Source: Ceratopteris richardii
Taxonomy: Eukaryota > Streptophyta > Polypodiopsida > Polypodiales > Pteridaceae
Reading direction: 5' to 3'
Length of the DNA: 64,000 nucleotides
Assembly: GCA_020310875.1 (NCBI GenBank)
Contig: CM035431.1
Coordinates: forward strand, 17,964,267-18,028,266
Shown piece by piece: positions 44,886 to 56,452 of this stretch. A program made the translations under genes and the position numbers. Positions within the stretch are counted from its first letter, which is position 1. Each line of letters starts with the position of its first letter. The notes under the pieces were generated by a model that saw nothing but the letters and a program-made list of their open reading frames with translations, had not been told where the DNA came from and did no database searches.

Positions 44886-47287
44886 ACAAAGCAAAAGCTT
44901 CATTGAAGTTTTGAACCTTGTTGGATCTTCCATTGTTGATGGTATTTGAACACATTAAAAAGGTACTACTCTATAATCAAGAAAGAAAAAATGAAAAGGT
45001 AGGTTTCTTTGCTTGTCTTTTGGGAAAAGAAAGCATGAGTTAACCTTTTGGGATAAAGAAGTTTTGAAATTCTTGCAAATTGATAGTTGCTTATGCCTTC
45101 TAAGAGTAAAGTGCAGGTGTGTGGAAAAACTTGAATCAAGATTGTTGAAGGGAAGGTAAAATGTGACTATCTTTGCATATGTAGAGTGCTTTTTGACTAA
45201 GTACTAAGCAAATTTGTTAATCTTGGAAAAGATGACATGATTGCAATGAGGAAAGTCAAGTAAAGTAGCTATGTGCAAATTGATAGATCCATTTCTTTAT
45301 CCAAGGTAAAACAATAATCTTGAGAAAAGATTTATTTGCCTCTTGAAAAAAAAGGTGTTTGAGTTTATCTTTGCATGAATTGATACTTGTACTTCTTAAG
45401 CACATGTTTTCTTGAAAAGCTCTACTTCCAAACTGACTAGATTGCAAGCATAAAAGAATATAACCAATCATGAAACAAAAGATCAATGGATCTTGGAACA
45501 AGAAAACCCTAAGATAAGTGTTTACCTTGATTTAGGGTTCAAAATACTAAAAATTTCATAAAATCCATTAAAAATTCAAAAAAAATTCTTTTTTCTTAGA
45601 AAGTTGCACAGGACGATTGTTGTTGAAAGTGGAAGGGGAATAGTGAAAGGAAAAATCTAGAAATTGAAAGAAAATAAAAAATATCTAGAGTAAAAGTTGT
45701 TGTTTAAATTTTTCAAGAAAATTCTTTGAATGAGTTTGGTGGTGTATAATTGCAGGTGAAAAGTGATCTAGAGTTGGTGAAGAACATTGGAGAAGACCAA
45801 AAGGGAAGAAAAGTCAAAAAGTGCAAAAGTAGGAAGTTCGGGGAAAAACACGATTCTCATCACAGAATCGCGATTTTTAATAAGATAGAGAATTTGATTT
45901 AGTTGCACTATTGGGTACTGAGGTAAGTGATTTTAAAAGCTTTCATAAGTTGCATGAGTAAAGGAAATCAAAATTTCAAAATTTCAGTAAGAATTGAGCA
46001 TTAAGTGATCAGATTGGAGAATTGGGCACAGAATCGCGATTTTCATCAAAAGAATACAGAGGGCAAACTTTTGTTGGAAGGGCTAAGATTTTTGAAATAA
46101 AACCACAAAAAGATCATAAAAGAACAAGAAACAAGAAAGTAGGACCTCAAAATTCTGAAGATCACTCACAATTGCGATTGTCTGAAGTCTATAAAAGCTT
46201 GAAATCTCAGAAAAATAGTCATTTGAGTGAGGGAGTGAGTGGAGAGAGCATTGACAGAAGTGTGATTTCCTCCAAACACAAAGTTTTTGAATAGTGGTGG
46301 ATCAGGCTACAAGGTAATCCTCTTAACATAAAGTTTTTACATGTTTTCAAGTTAGAAGTACTGGAAAAAATTCAAAAATGCATTAAAAAATAGAAAACAC
46401 AGAATCGTGACTTTCTGTTTTTTGAACTTTTTGATAGAAAAAATCATTTTTTTGTCAAAAATTCTTTATTGTATGTCATTATTTTGCTAAGGTGCTTCCA
46501 TTAGAGTAAGAAGAAATCAGAAAAACAAAAACCAAAAATTTACAAAAAGTTTGACAAAAGCACAATTCTGTAATCAAACACAAAATCACGATTCCATAAT
46601 CAAACACAACATCGCGATTCCTAGAATACGATTTTCATAAGAAAATCGTGTTTTCAACAATTGTGAGCAATCACGATTGTCTAGGAACAGGATCGTGAAA
46701 AACACGATTTCCTTCACAGGATCGTGGAAATCATGATTCCCTTCACAAAATCGTGAAAAACACGATTTCTTTCACAGGATCGTGGAAATCACGATTCCCT
46801 TAACAAAATCGTGAAAAACACGATTTCCTTCAGAGGATCGTGGAAATCACGATTCCCTTCACAAGATCGTGAAAAACAAGATTTGCTTCACAAGATCGTG
46901 GAAATCACGATTCCCTTCACAAAATCATGAAAAACACGATTTCCTTCACAGGATCGTGGAAATCATGATTCCCTTCACAAAATCGTGAAAAACACGATTT
47001 CCTTCACACGATCGTGGAAATCACGATTCCCTTCACAAGATCATGAAAAACACGATTTCTTTCACAGAATCGTGAAAAACACGATTTCCTTCACAGAATC
47101 GTGGGAAACACGATTTCCTTCACAGAATCGTGGGAAACACGATTCTGTTCACAGGATAGTGAGAAACACGGTTCTATTTATAGAATCGTGGAAAATTTGG
47201 AATATTCACAAGATCGTGAAAAAAGACGATTCTATTCACAAAATCATGACAAACATGATTCTCTTCACAAAATTGTGAGCTAGTTGG
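44886..47287 (+). other. Element E untranslated leader
   Basis: An AT-rich leader of 2.4 kb without convincing genes. Scattered CACAGAATCGCGATT motifs occur, for example with cores at 45866-45875 and 46032-46041, before the dense array at 46690-47280. A 90-codon ORF at 46022-46294 and those in the array are probably by-products of the repeats. Confidence 0.7.
46690..47280. repeat. 29-base hairpin-unit array, element E leader
   Basis: About twenty units of 29 bases, very regular to about 47150 and looser after. Each unit carries CACGATT and, 10-12 bases on, AATCGTG or GATCGTG, so each can fold into a 6-7-bp hairpin with a TCCTTCACA-type loop. Two alternating variants (TTCCTTCACAGG and TCCCTTCACAAA) give a 58-base higher-order unit. 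The array ends right before the gag start region. The core relates it to the B2 leader palindromes. Confidence 0.85.
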
Positions 47288-49590
47288 ATGATTTTGAGAT
47301 CTGGTAATAAATTGTTCACACCTGATAAACAAGAGTTAAAAAGGAAGGAGATAGAGCCAGTGTTAGGAGATTTACAAGAAAAGGATTCAGGACAGATAGA
47401 TAACATGGAAAACCTAAATGAAACAAATGAAGCCTCTGAAACTAGTGATTATAGAAATATTCTCAAGTAAATGTATACAAATAGGTTTGGAACCTATGTG
47501 TATCAAGATGGTATGCATAAGTTTCTCATTAGGATGAGAAACTTAGAAGTTCCCTTAAATATAACACCAATAGCACAATTTAAGGATGGCAGATATGAGG
47601 ATAGACAGGGATGTGTATACATATTCTCACAAGATCCAAAAAACTCTAATGATTTAGGGCAGTGCGCAGGCAAGAGACCTTGGGAACAAAACCTTGGGCA
47701 ACCAGACTTACCAAGACAAAATGAAAATCACACTAATATTGAACAACAACAAGGTAGGAGAGTACACATTTCCCAAAATCCTTTTGAAAGAGAAGCAGAA
47801 GGAATTAATGATTTTCCAATCAGAAGGAGACATCAGTGGCAAAACCAGGGAAGAATGCTTAGGCCCTATCAAGTAGCAAAATGCATGAAGAATCAATATG
47901 AAGGTTATTCTGATCCTCATGCTCATGCTACAGAATTCAGACAATTAATTAGGGCAGAAGAAGTAGAGGATTACAAAGTACAATTTGAAGCATTTGGTCT
48001 AACCCTAACTCGACCTGCATTATCTTGGTTCATTCCATTGAGAAAGGAAATGTATCCAGATACTGAATCTTTCATTGAAGCCTTCATAGGGGAATTCTCA
48101 AAAAACGGAATAAAACATAGTATAGCTACCTTGATATATAGTTTTAAACAACAAAAAGATGAAAATGTCAGAGAGGCAGCTAGGAGATTCAAGCAATACA
48201 TTGATAGATGTCCAAGAGAAGAGGTACCTTCAATGGCAAGACAAGTGTCTCTGTTCATAGAAGGACTCAGAAGTGCACAATTAAGAACCTTGGTGTATTA
48301 TAGGAGATGTCTTGATCTAGGAGCATGTGTGAAAGAGGCAATAGACTTAGAGGATAACAAAGGATAAGATTTATTAGCATTTGACCAGCCAAGAACAAAT
48401 GAAGATAAAATTCCACCAACAGAAGAATTAGCACAAGCTATTGCTAAAGCCCTAGAAGTTAACACCAAGACAAATTTGATAAACACCAAGATAACAACCA
48501 ATAAGAAATGCTATAATTGTGGAGAAAATCATTTGGTACAACAATGTCCTTATCACAAACCACAAATTTGCAAGATAGAAAAACACTCAAATATTGTACA
48601 TTAGAAAGAAAATGGACAAGCCATACTAGAGAAGAATGCTTCTACAATAAACAACCCATTAAAGAAAGAGAATATGTGAACCAACACAACTTACAAAGAG
48701 AATCTGGATTTGTTGAGCAACCAAGGCTTGTACTTGGACAACAACCACCATTACCAACAAATGTAGTACCAGTAAAATACACACCAATAGAAGAAGAAAG
48801 CACAAGACTCAGATCATCTTACAGAGAGGATTATCATTGGAATGAAGGATATCAGGAAGATTGGGAAGGATATGAACAGAGAGAACCTGAACTGCAAGTC
48901 TTAGACTTGGGAAACATGAGAATTGAAATGCACACAACTATATTCATGTACATAACTAATAATGACATGTCCAATCAGAAACACCAATTCAAAAGATGCC
49001 AAAAGATAACTTGTTATAGATGCGGAGGGGAACATTTCATTAGAGACTACCCACAACCTCGTACACTAAGAATAGAAGGAGCCTATTGCAAGGATTGTGG
49101 TAGGGAACACTTAATAAAGGGTTGCCCAAGAAACCCTCAAAAACAACAGAACACATCTAGTAACATACCATTAAAAATAGTTAACATAATGGAGCAAGAA
49201 GAATTGAGTGACCATGATCAAGTAACTGTAAATGCTATAACAAGAGCACAAGCTAAACAACAAGAAACAACAAAGGAGACACACACAGAGGAACATAAGA
49301 AAATTCCATTTCCAAAAGAAAAGAAAAACAGACAAAAAGGAAGATGGGAAAGAAAGATGAGAATGGGTAAAAATTTGGAAGAAGAGACTATGGAACATTC
49401 AAACAATAGTCAACCACAAAATACACAGACTCAGGAGGAGGAAAAAAATTCACAAAGTCTGAAGACTCTGATAGAAGCATACAAAGGAAGAATACAAGAT
49501 GGACCAAATCCTACAGATCATGTGATGGCATATCCTATGCCAGATTTAGAGGATGAAAGAATGCAAAGATGTAAAAAAATCATATAGGAA
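47288..49590 (+). pseudogene. gag: Element E gag and zinc-knuckle region (fossil)
   Basis: It starts MILRSGNKLFTPDKQE, the LRSG-type gag start. The YTNRFGTYVYQDGMHKFLIR module shared with B2 follows. The capsid-like core (DPHAHATEFRQLIRAEEVED, ALSWFIPL, AARRFKQYIDRCP) is at about 47.9-48.3 kb. Zinc-knuckle-like motifs near 49.0-49.13 kb include CYRCGGEHFIRD and CKDCGREHLIKGC. A Lys/Glu-rich linker ends the region. Gag would coat the element RNA. Broken. Confidence 0.85.
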
Positions 49591-49602
49591 GCACAACTCA
49601 AA

Positions 49603-50805
49603 ATGGAGGAACTAGACAATCATCAAACAATAATTAAAGGATCAAATGCAACAAAAACTAAGAAGCATCTTGATCAAGAAGATATTTCACAAATGACCTT
49701 CCAAATCAATCTAGACAAACACTGTACAATTTTATACCACACCACAATGGAGGAGATAGTAAAACAAAATCCTCACTTACAACACAATATAAAATATTGG
49801 GAAACAAAGTCAAAGAACCTGGATCCACAGCAACAAGAATTGGAAGAGTTGTTGTACATACCTATTGATAAAATAGGAGGATACTGTGAAGGAGAAGAAG
49901 GGAACTCAACCTTGAAAATACAATTTGGTAATAATCATGCTAAGGCCATATTAGACAGTGGATCAGGAGTGGCTATCATGACTAAACAAACCTGGGAGAA
50001 ATGGGGAAAAAATGAGTTAATACCCACTAAAATGAGATTACAACTTGCAGACGGACACATAGAAAAACCCCTATGAATATGGGAAAAGGTGATTGTGTAA
50101 ATATGTGGAATAGAGATAGAGCATACTTTTGCCATAGTTGAATTCCTACAATCCACTTCATATGAAATTATCCTAGGAAGACCATTTATGAGACCAATGC
50201 AAATTGTGCAAGATTGGGGTAATGATTGCCTATATCTTCAAAGCAAAGGAAGGATAACTAGAGTAAATTTAAGAAATGGCCAATATTGTGATATGTCCCC
50301 TCAGGAATGGTTCAAAGTACATCAAAATCACGAATTAAGTGAAGAATCAGGGAGTGAAGATCAGAATGAGATAGAACCATCAATTTGGAAATGTAATGTG
50401 ATAAGGAATCTCACAGATACAAAAAGGATGTTAAAAAAAGGAGATTGTCTAGGAGAAAGGAAATCACAAGATGAAAGCTACATACCACAAAAATTTAAAG
50501 ATGAAGAATTTGAGCCTTATGGTTGGAATCACGTTTTGACCACAATGGATTTGGCCAATGATGAATATGTGGGAATGAAATTTAAAAATGAAGAAGGATA
50601 TGATATCTTTCACATAGGAATGCAAATGATTAGGGTGTCAAAAACAAAGGAAGACCAGGAGGAAGGAATAATAGTAAAAACTGGAAAAACACAATATCTA
50701 GAAGAAGTGGAAGCTACAGATGCTATAAAAAACAAAATCTTCAGAACATATAGAAAAAATAAACACAAAGAAATAGAAAAAGAACAAGAAGTTAGAAAAA
50801 ATTAA
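49603..50805 (+). pseudogene. Element E protease and spacer region (fossil)
   Basis: A retropepsin with AKAILDSGSGVAIMTKQTWE near 49940 and YEIILGRPFMRPM near 50165 is in the usual place between gag and RT. An acidic spacer with KDEEFEPYGWNHVLTTMDLA follows and matches the spacer in B1, B2 and D, so it is a lineage trait. Broken. Confidence 0.82.
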
Positions 50806-50890
50806 AAAAAAAAAAACAAAGGAAGATCAAAAATTTAATGTACCTTCAAATTTCAGGACCTATGAAGTAGAAGACAGATTACTTCTAAAA

Positions 50891-53800
50891 ATGAAACCAA
50901 AAAGAGAAAAGAAAAAGGGGGAGGCATATGATAATGAGGAACAAACTAAGAAGGTAGTGATCACTCAAGAAGAGGAGGAAGATAGATACATTGTCATAGC
51001 TCATGACATGACACGTCAGGAAGAGGAAGCATTGAGTAAATTGGCAAAAACATATAGAGATGTGTTTGCTTACAATTATAAAGTTTTGAAAGGAATTGAT
51101 CCTAACATTTGGGAACATAAGATTTCCTGATGCAAAACCTAGCAAACAAAGACACTATACATTTAATGACAAATACTTTGGTAAAATAAAGGAAGAAACT
51201 GACAAGCTACTGGCTGCCAATTTCATCTATGAGATTGAGTATACAGAGTGGATATCTCCTATAATTGTGGTACCTAAAAAGAATGGGAAACTCAGGGTAT
51301 GTATTAACCTGAAAAAAGTTAATGTTGCAACTATAAGGGATAGCTATCCATTACCCATAACATACCATCTTTTGGAAAGAGTTGCAGGTAAAGAGGTCTA
51401 TAGCTTTTTGGATGGTTTTTCAGGATATAATCAGGTACCAATAGCTTTGGAAGACCAACATAGAACTGCCTTTTCCATAGAATGGGGAATCTATGCCTTT
51501 AGGGTTATGCCCTTTGGTTTAACTAATGCCCCAACAACTTTTCAAAGATTGATGTGTCACATATTCAAAGAATTCCTTAGAAATATAATGGAAATTTATG
51601 TGGATGATCTGTGCACTTTTTCATTAAAAATACAAGATCATTTGAAGGATCTGGAAAATATATTCAAAAAATGTAGAACACACAGAGTATGTTTAAATCT
51701 AGAGAAATGTGTGTTCTTTGTGAGGCACGGGAGAATCTTAGGTCACATAGTTTCCAGAAATGGAATTTCAACTGATGAAAGAAAAATTAAGGCCATAGTG
51801 GAACTTCCAAGACCAACAAATGTAAAAGAACTTCAAACTTTCATGGGACATTGTGGGTATTATAGAAAATTTGTACACAAGTTTGCAGAAATTGCAAAAC
51901 CTTTGTATGCATTGATCAAAAAATTTGAGTGGACCACAGAATGTGACCAAGCCTTTGAGACTTTAAAAACTTGTTTGGTAACAACACCAATTCTAAAAAC
52001 CGCACAATGGAATAAATTTCTTCATGTTCATGTGGATGCTTCAAATTATGCTTTGGGATGTGTGTTAGCACAACCAATAGAAGGGACCAAATTAGACTTT
52101 CCAACTGCTTATGCTAGTAGGCAATTGAATTCAACAGAAAAAAATATAGACATTACCTTTTAGCCAACAAGTTCAATTTTTTTGTGGATCACCAAGCTTT
52201 ACTCTATTCAGTAAACAAACCATGCCATACAGGTAGGATAGTCAGATGGTTCCTCCTACTAATGGAATTTGAATTTGAGGTAGTGGTCTGACAAGGAAAA
52301 ACTCATTTAAGAGCAGACCATTTGTCCAGAATCCAAACCAGAGAGCCAAGTTCACCTTTAGATGATGACTTACCCGATGCATATCTATTCAAAATAGAAA
52401 GTATTCCTGAATGGGCCATGACTTTAGTACCTTTGCTAACCATGGGACCTTGCAGAACATCTAAAAACAACACAGATCTAGTATTACAAAGTAGGAATTT
52501 TGTGCTACTAGCTGGACATTTGTATCATCTCAATTATATGGGTATATTGGAATATTGTACTCCAAAAGATGAGCAACATGAGTATTTAAGAAGAGCTCAT
52601 TGTTGGAATCCCTGTACTCATGCTTCCATGATAGTCACCTTAAATAATCTCAATAGGATGGGAGTACATTGGCCTAATAAGATTCAGGATGTAAAAAAAT
52701 ATGTTTCCAACTATTGGGAATGCCAATCCTTACAAAATTCAGAAATTACAACTTTGTATTGGTTTCAAAAAATTCCAGATTGGAGTGCAAACATAATTGA
52801 GGAGCTGAAAGGAAATAAGAGAGGAGAGCCAGTAAGAGCTAGTGCAGACTCAAGGAATTTACAAATAATTTCTCAGGAATATCAAATGATAGGAGAACAA
52901 TTGTACAAGAAAGGGATGGATGGATATTTGAGGATTTGTGTTCCTGAAAATAAGTATATGGAAATGTTAGAGATGGCACATTCTGGAGTGGTAGGAAGAC
53001 ATTTTTCAAGTGAAAGGACTGTTAAAATCATATTATATTCTGGTTTTTGGTGGCCAACTCTATTTCTTGATGCAAGAACATATGTGAAAAGATGTGACAT
53101 TTGTCAAAGAGTGAGTCAACCAAATAAAAGAGATAATATGCCATTAGTACCACTTATTTTAGCAAGAGCATTTAGTAAATGGGGGTTGGATTTCATTGGA
53201 CCTATACATCCTCCTGCAAAACAGTCTCATGCTGAATATATACTTGTAGCCATAGATTAGCTGACCAAATGTGCAGAGGCGAGGGCTACAAAAAGGAATG
53301 ATGCTCAAACTACTGCAATATTTCTTTATGAGAATATTATAACCAGATTTGGATTACCAATTGAATTGGTAAGTGATAGGGGGACTCATTTTTTGAACCA
53401 AGTAATAGAAAACATAACTGAGTATTTCATGATTAATCATAGAAAGTCAACCCCATATCATCCACAAGCCAATGGATTAGCAAAAAGTACTAATAAGGTA
53501 ATTTGTACTGTTTTGGTAAAACTGGTAAATACAAACAGGAATGATTGGGACCTGCAACTTAATCATGTCCTATGGGCCTATAGAGTGGCATACAAAACCG
53601 CCATTGGAACAACACCATTTAATTCAGTATATGGACAAAATGTAGTTTTGCCTTTAGAATTTCTTATTCCAACATTAAAAGAAGGAAATCAATACAAATG
53701 AACTGGACATGAATTATCTGAGAGAGTGTTGGAATTGGAAAAACTTGGAGCTTCCAGAATTCAAGCAATTATGAGCATATATGCAGATAGAAGAAGGCAA

Positions 53801-54085
53801 AAGGCATATCATGATGTTCATATTAAAGAAAAGGACTTGCAAGTATGAGATCTAGTTCTGGCATATACAATGAAGGAACATCAGAAAAAATTTCAAAAGA
53901 AGGGGCATGGACCTTATATTATCAACCACATCAGTAACAGTGGAGCTATCCAATTAGCTAATATAGATGGAGAAATCATGCCAAATTTCATTAGTGGATG
54001 TAGGCTAAAAAGGTATGATCTTCCATTAACTGTTTCTGAATGGAGAAGAATACATCAAGCTCAAAACAGGAAAAAAGAGGAGTAA
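50891..54085 (+). pseudogene. pol: Element E RT, RNase H and integrase region (fossil)
   Basis: RT: WISPIIVVPKKNGKLRVCIN near 51250, FLDGFSGYNQ, and the palm motif YVDD near 51600. RNase H: HVHVDASNYALGCVLAQP near 52030. Integrase: zinc region at 52560-52720 and, further on, CDICQRVSQPNK; core KWGLDFIGPIHPP near 53180, SDRGTHF near 53370, HPQANGLAKSTNK near 53470. The C-terminal module GHGPYIINHISNSGAIQLA ends near 54085. The sequence is like D and B. Broken. Confidence 0.88.
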
Positions 54086-54157
54086 AAAATCAGATATGAA
54101 GCCCAACAGGAGGCAAAGGAAAGAATAAGAAAGATCAAGGAGATTAGAGAAGTTCTC

Positions 54158-55060
54158 TTGTGTGAAACACCTTTAAGAGTGAGAGAGCATTTGCCTGTTA
54201 TAACAATGAATTTTCATAATGATCAGATCAAGGTTTTGATAGATTCAGGTGCACAAGTTAATTTGATTAGTTCAGTTTTGTTGGATAAGTTCAGTTTTAA
54301 AAGGACTGAGAGCAAAACATTTATCAAAACACTAGAAGGACAGATAATATAAAGCTTGTCTTCACCATCTATTGAAGTTAAGTTCAATAAAGAATATATG
54401 AAAATAGATTGTGAAGAATGGCCTGATCATATGATGACTGAGAAATTGATTTTGGGACAACCATCGCTTAGGCAAGGTAAAGTAATTTTGGATTTTGAAA
54501 ATATGAAGCTTAATTTGACAATAAATGACAAAAGGTTTTTAATGTTTTTGTTGAGTAATGAAGAACAAGAAGATCAACAGGATATCTATGACTCAGATTT
54601 GGAGGAATTTACTTTTCCACTAGAAGCTACAAAGGAACCACAAACAAAACTTCTTCGTGACCAAATCTATTTCAATAAAAAACAGGAGAAAGTTGAAGAA
54701 ACCAAAAGTGTTGAAAAGACAGAAGAAAGGTGGAAAGTGTGGAATGATCAGAAACATCGAGACATCAAGATTGAAAGGATGTGGAGACCTAGAAAGTCCA
54801 AGCACTGCTTATCAACAAAATGTAGCAACACTAAGTGGATGTGGAAACCAAAGACATCCAAGTACTCTGTATCAAAAGAAGATTTTTATACTTCAAAAAA
54901 GGAATCAACAGGAATTAAGTATTTTTGGGTAAAAAAATCAGACCTGCTTCAATGGAAAGATAATAAGGATCAAGATACAAAAATAGTGCAAAAGCATGAT
55001 GAGTCACAAATGAAGGAAAGGGCAAAATGTTCATCAGACACACACTTTGGATTCTTATGA
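54158..55060 (+). pseudogene. Element E second retropepsin-like domain and charged tail (fossil)
   Basis: Just after integrase, a second aspartic-protease-like fold is readable. It has VITMNFHNDQIKVLIDSGAQ near 54200-54260 with the DSGA active-site motif, a middle part, and MTEKLILGQPSLRQGKVILD near 54435-54495 matching the C-terminal hhLG motif. It differs in sequence from the first protease of E at 49.9 kb. A charged, Lys-rich tail with repeated MWRPRKSKH and MWKPKTSKYS words follows. Function is unknown. Broken. Confidence 0.7.
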
Positions 55061-55620
55061 AAGAATTTAAAATTTCATCAGAAAGGAATTATGACATCCG
55101 AGAAATTATTTCCATTTACTTTACCTCATCCTTTTTCTTGGAAAAGAAATAGGAGGCAAAGAGAGAAAAGAGGAAATTATTATTTAAAAAAAAAAGAAGA
55201 AAAGAGAAAGAAAAAGAGAGAAAAAACAACAACTCTTTTGTTTACATAAGTTCTATAGCAGGAGCAAGATATAGGTTGTAATTTGGCAGGATTAAGTAGT
55301 CACTATTCTTTCAGTCATTGTTTAATTATTTTCCTAAAAAAAATCTATAAATCTGAATTTTCTTCAAAATTCATTCATTTTTTCTTTTTATTATTAAAAA
55401 ATAAAATAAAAAAGAGAGAAGGGAAGAGTGCACTAGACATCTGGCTACACATGTGATGATCACTTCAATTGAGTTATATATGTGATACAAATAAGGAAGT
55501 CAAGATTCATCTGAGATTTTATTTTTTCTTTTTTATTACATCTCAAGACAAATGTGATTTCTTTTATGTTTCTTGTGACTCATGTGGGTGGAGTTTTCTT
55601 TTGATTATGATACATTTTTT
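55061..55620 (+). other. AT-rich stretch between element E ORF blocks
   Basis: Poly-A, AAGAGAAAG-type purine runs and T-rich runs. I see no gene. The purine run near 55140-55230 could be an internal polypurine tract. Confidence 0.5.
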
Positions 55621-55624
55621 CAGA

Positions 55625-56419
55625 ATGGTGAATGCAAAAGAATTACCAATTCATGACTTCAAAGTAGACTCAGTAACCTTGTCTAGAGGACATTGGTTCT
55701 TAGACAGTGAAGCAACAGTGGAAAAGGTGGAGCTGGAGGCTGATGAACAAGATATCCCAGAAGCCGAGAAGATAGCCAAAGACCTGAAGGAAACTCTTAG
55801 TCTCATTGGTCAGCATATCTTTACAGTAGGAGTTGGAGGTCATAAGTATACAATGCTATGTCAGGAGTTCTATAAATTTCAAAAAATTGCAATCAATTAT
55901 AAAAGATGGAAAGCAGTGGGTTTACACAGACTACTCGATGAACCTCTTTTCTTTGTAGATTTTGAGAGAGTATCACAAGTTATGAATAGTCTACTGGAAA
56001 TCGGCAAAGGCAATGAAGCATATTTCAGATGTTCAGTCAAGGACAAAGAAAACAAAGAGGTACAGATTACTATAAAATCAGAACACATCAAGGAAGCTCT
56101 CCAATTCTATCCCATGGGAACTAAGTTGGATAATAGTTTTGTCAAGAAGAATAAAGCAAACTATGCTAGATATTCCAGATTTGTGGATTTCAAAGGAAAG
56201 GAGAATGAAGAATATGCTATCAGAATGTTTCTTCAATATTTGTGTTTCCGAAAGTTGTCTAGATATACCATGCCACATAAGCCAGTGGCATTGATTATGT
56301 TCAATAATAAAGACAGGACCATGCCATTTGGAGTAATGGATGTAACTCCCTACATCCATGACCAATTGAAGAAAGTAGCAAAGCATTGGGAACAAAAGAA
56401 GTTTATGAATGGAGCATAG
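55625..56419 (+). pseudogene. Element E 3' ORF a, unrecognised
   Basis: The likely start is MVNAKELPIHDFKVDSVTLS at 55625. The product of 264 residues is globular and mixed in charge, with IGQHIFTVGVGGHKYTMLCQ and PLFFVDFERVSQVMNSLLE. It lies where Athila and Ogre-type elements carry extra ORFs, sometimes called env-like. I cannot match it to a known domain. It is part of a broken element. Confidence 0.5.
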
Positions 56420-56452
56420 TTTCTAACCAGAATTATATATCATGTTTTAGGT

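Noticed and set aside
46690-47280. CRISPR-like array (29-base regular repeats)
   Set aside because: There are no unique spacers; the units follow each other directly, and the context is a plant retrotransposon leader.
55469-55624. Upstream extension of E ORF a as a signal peptide (Phe-rich)
   Set aside because: The T-rich stretch gives hydrophobic codons by composition; the more protein-like part starts at 55625.
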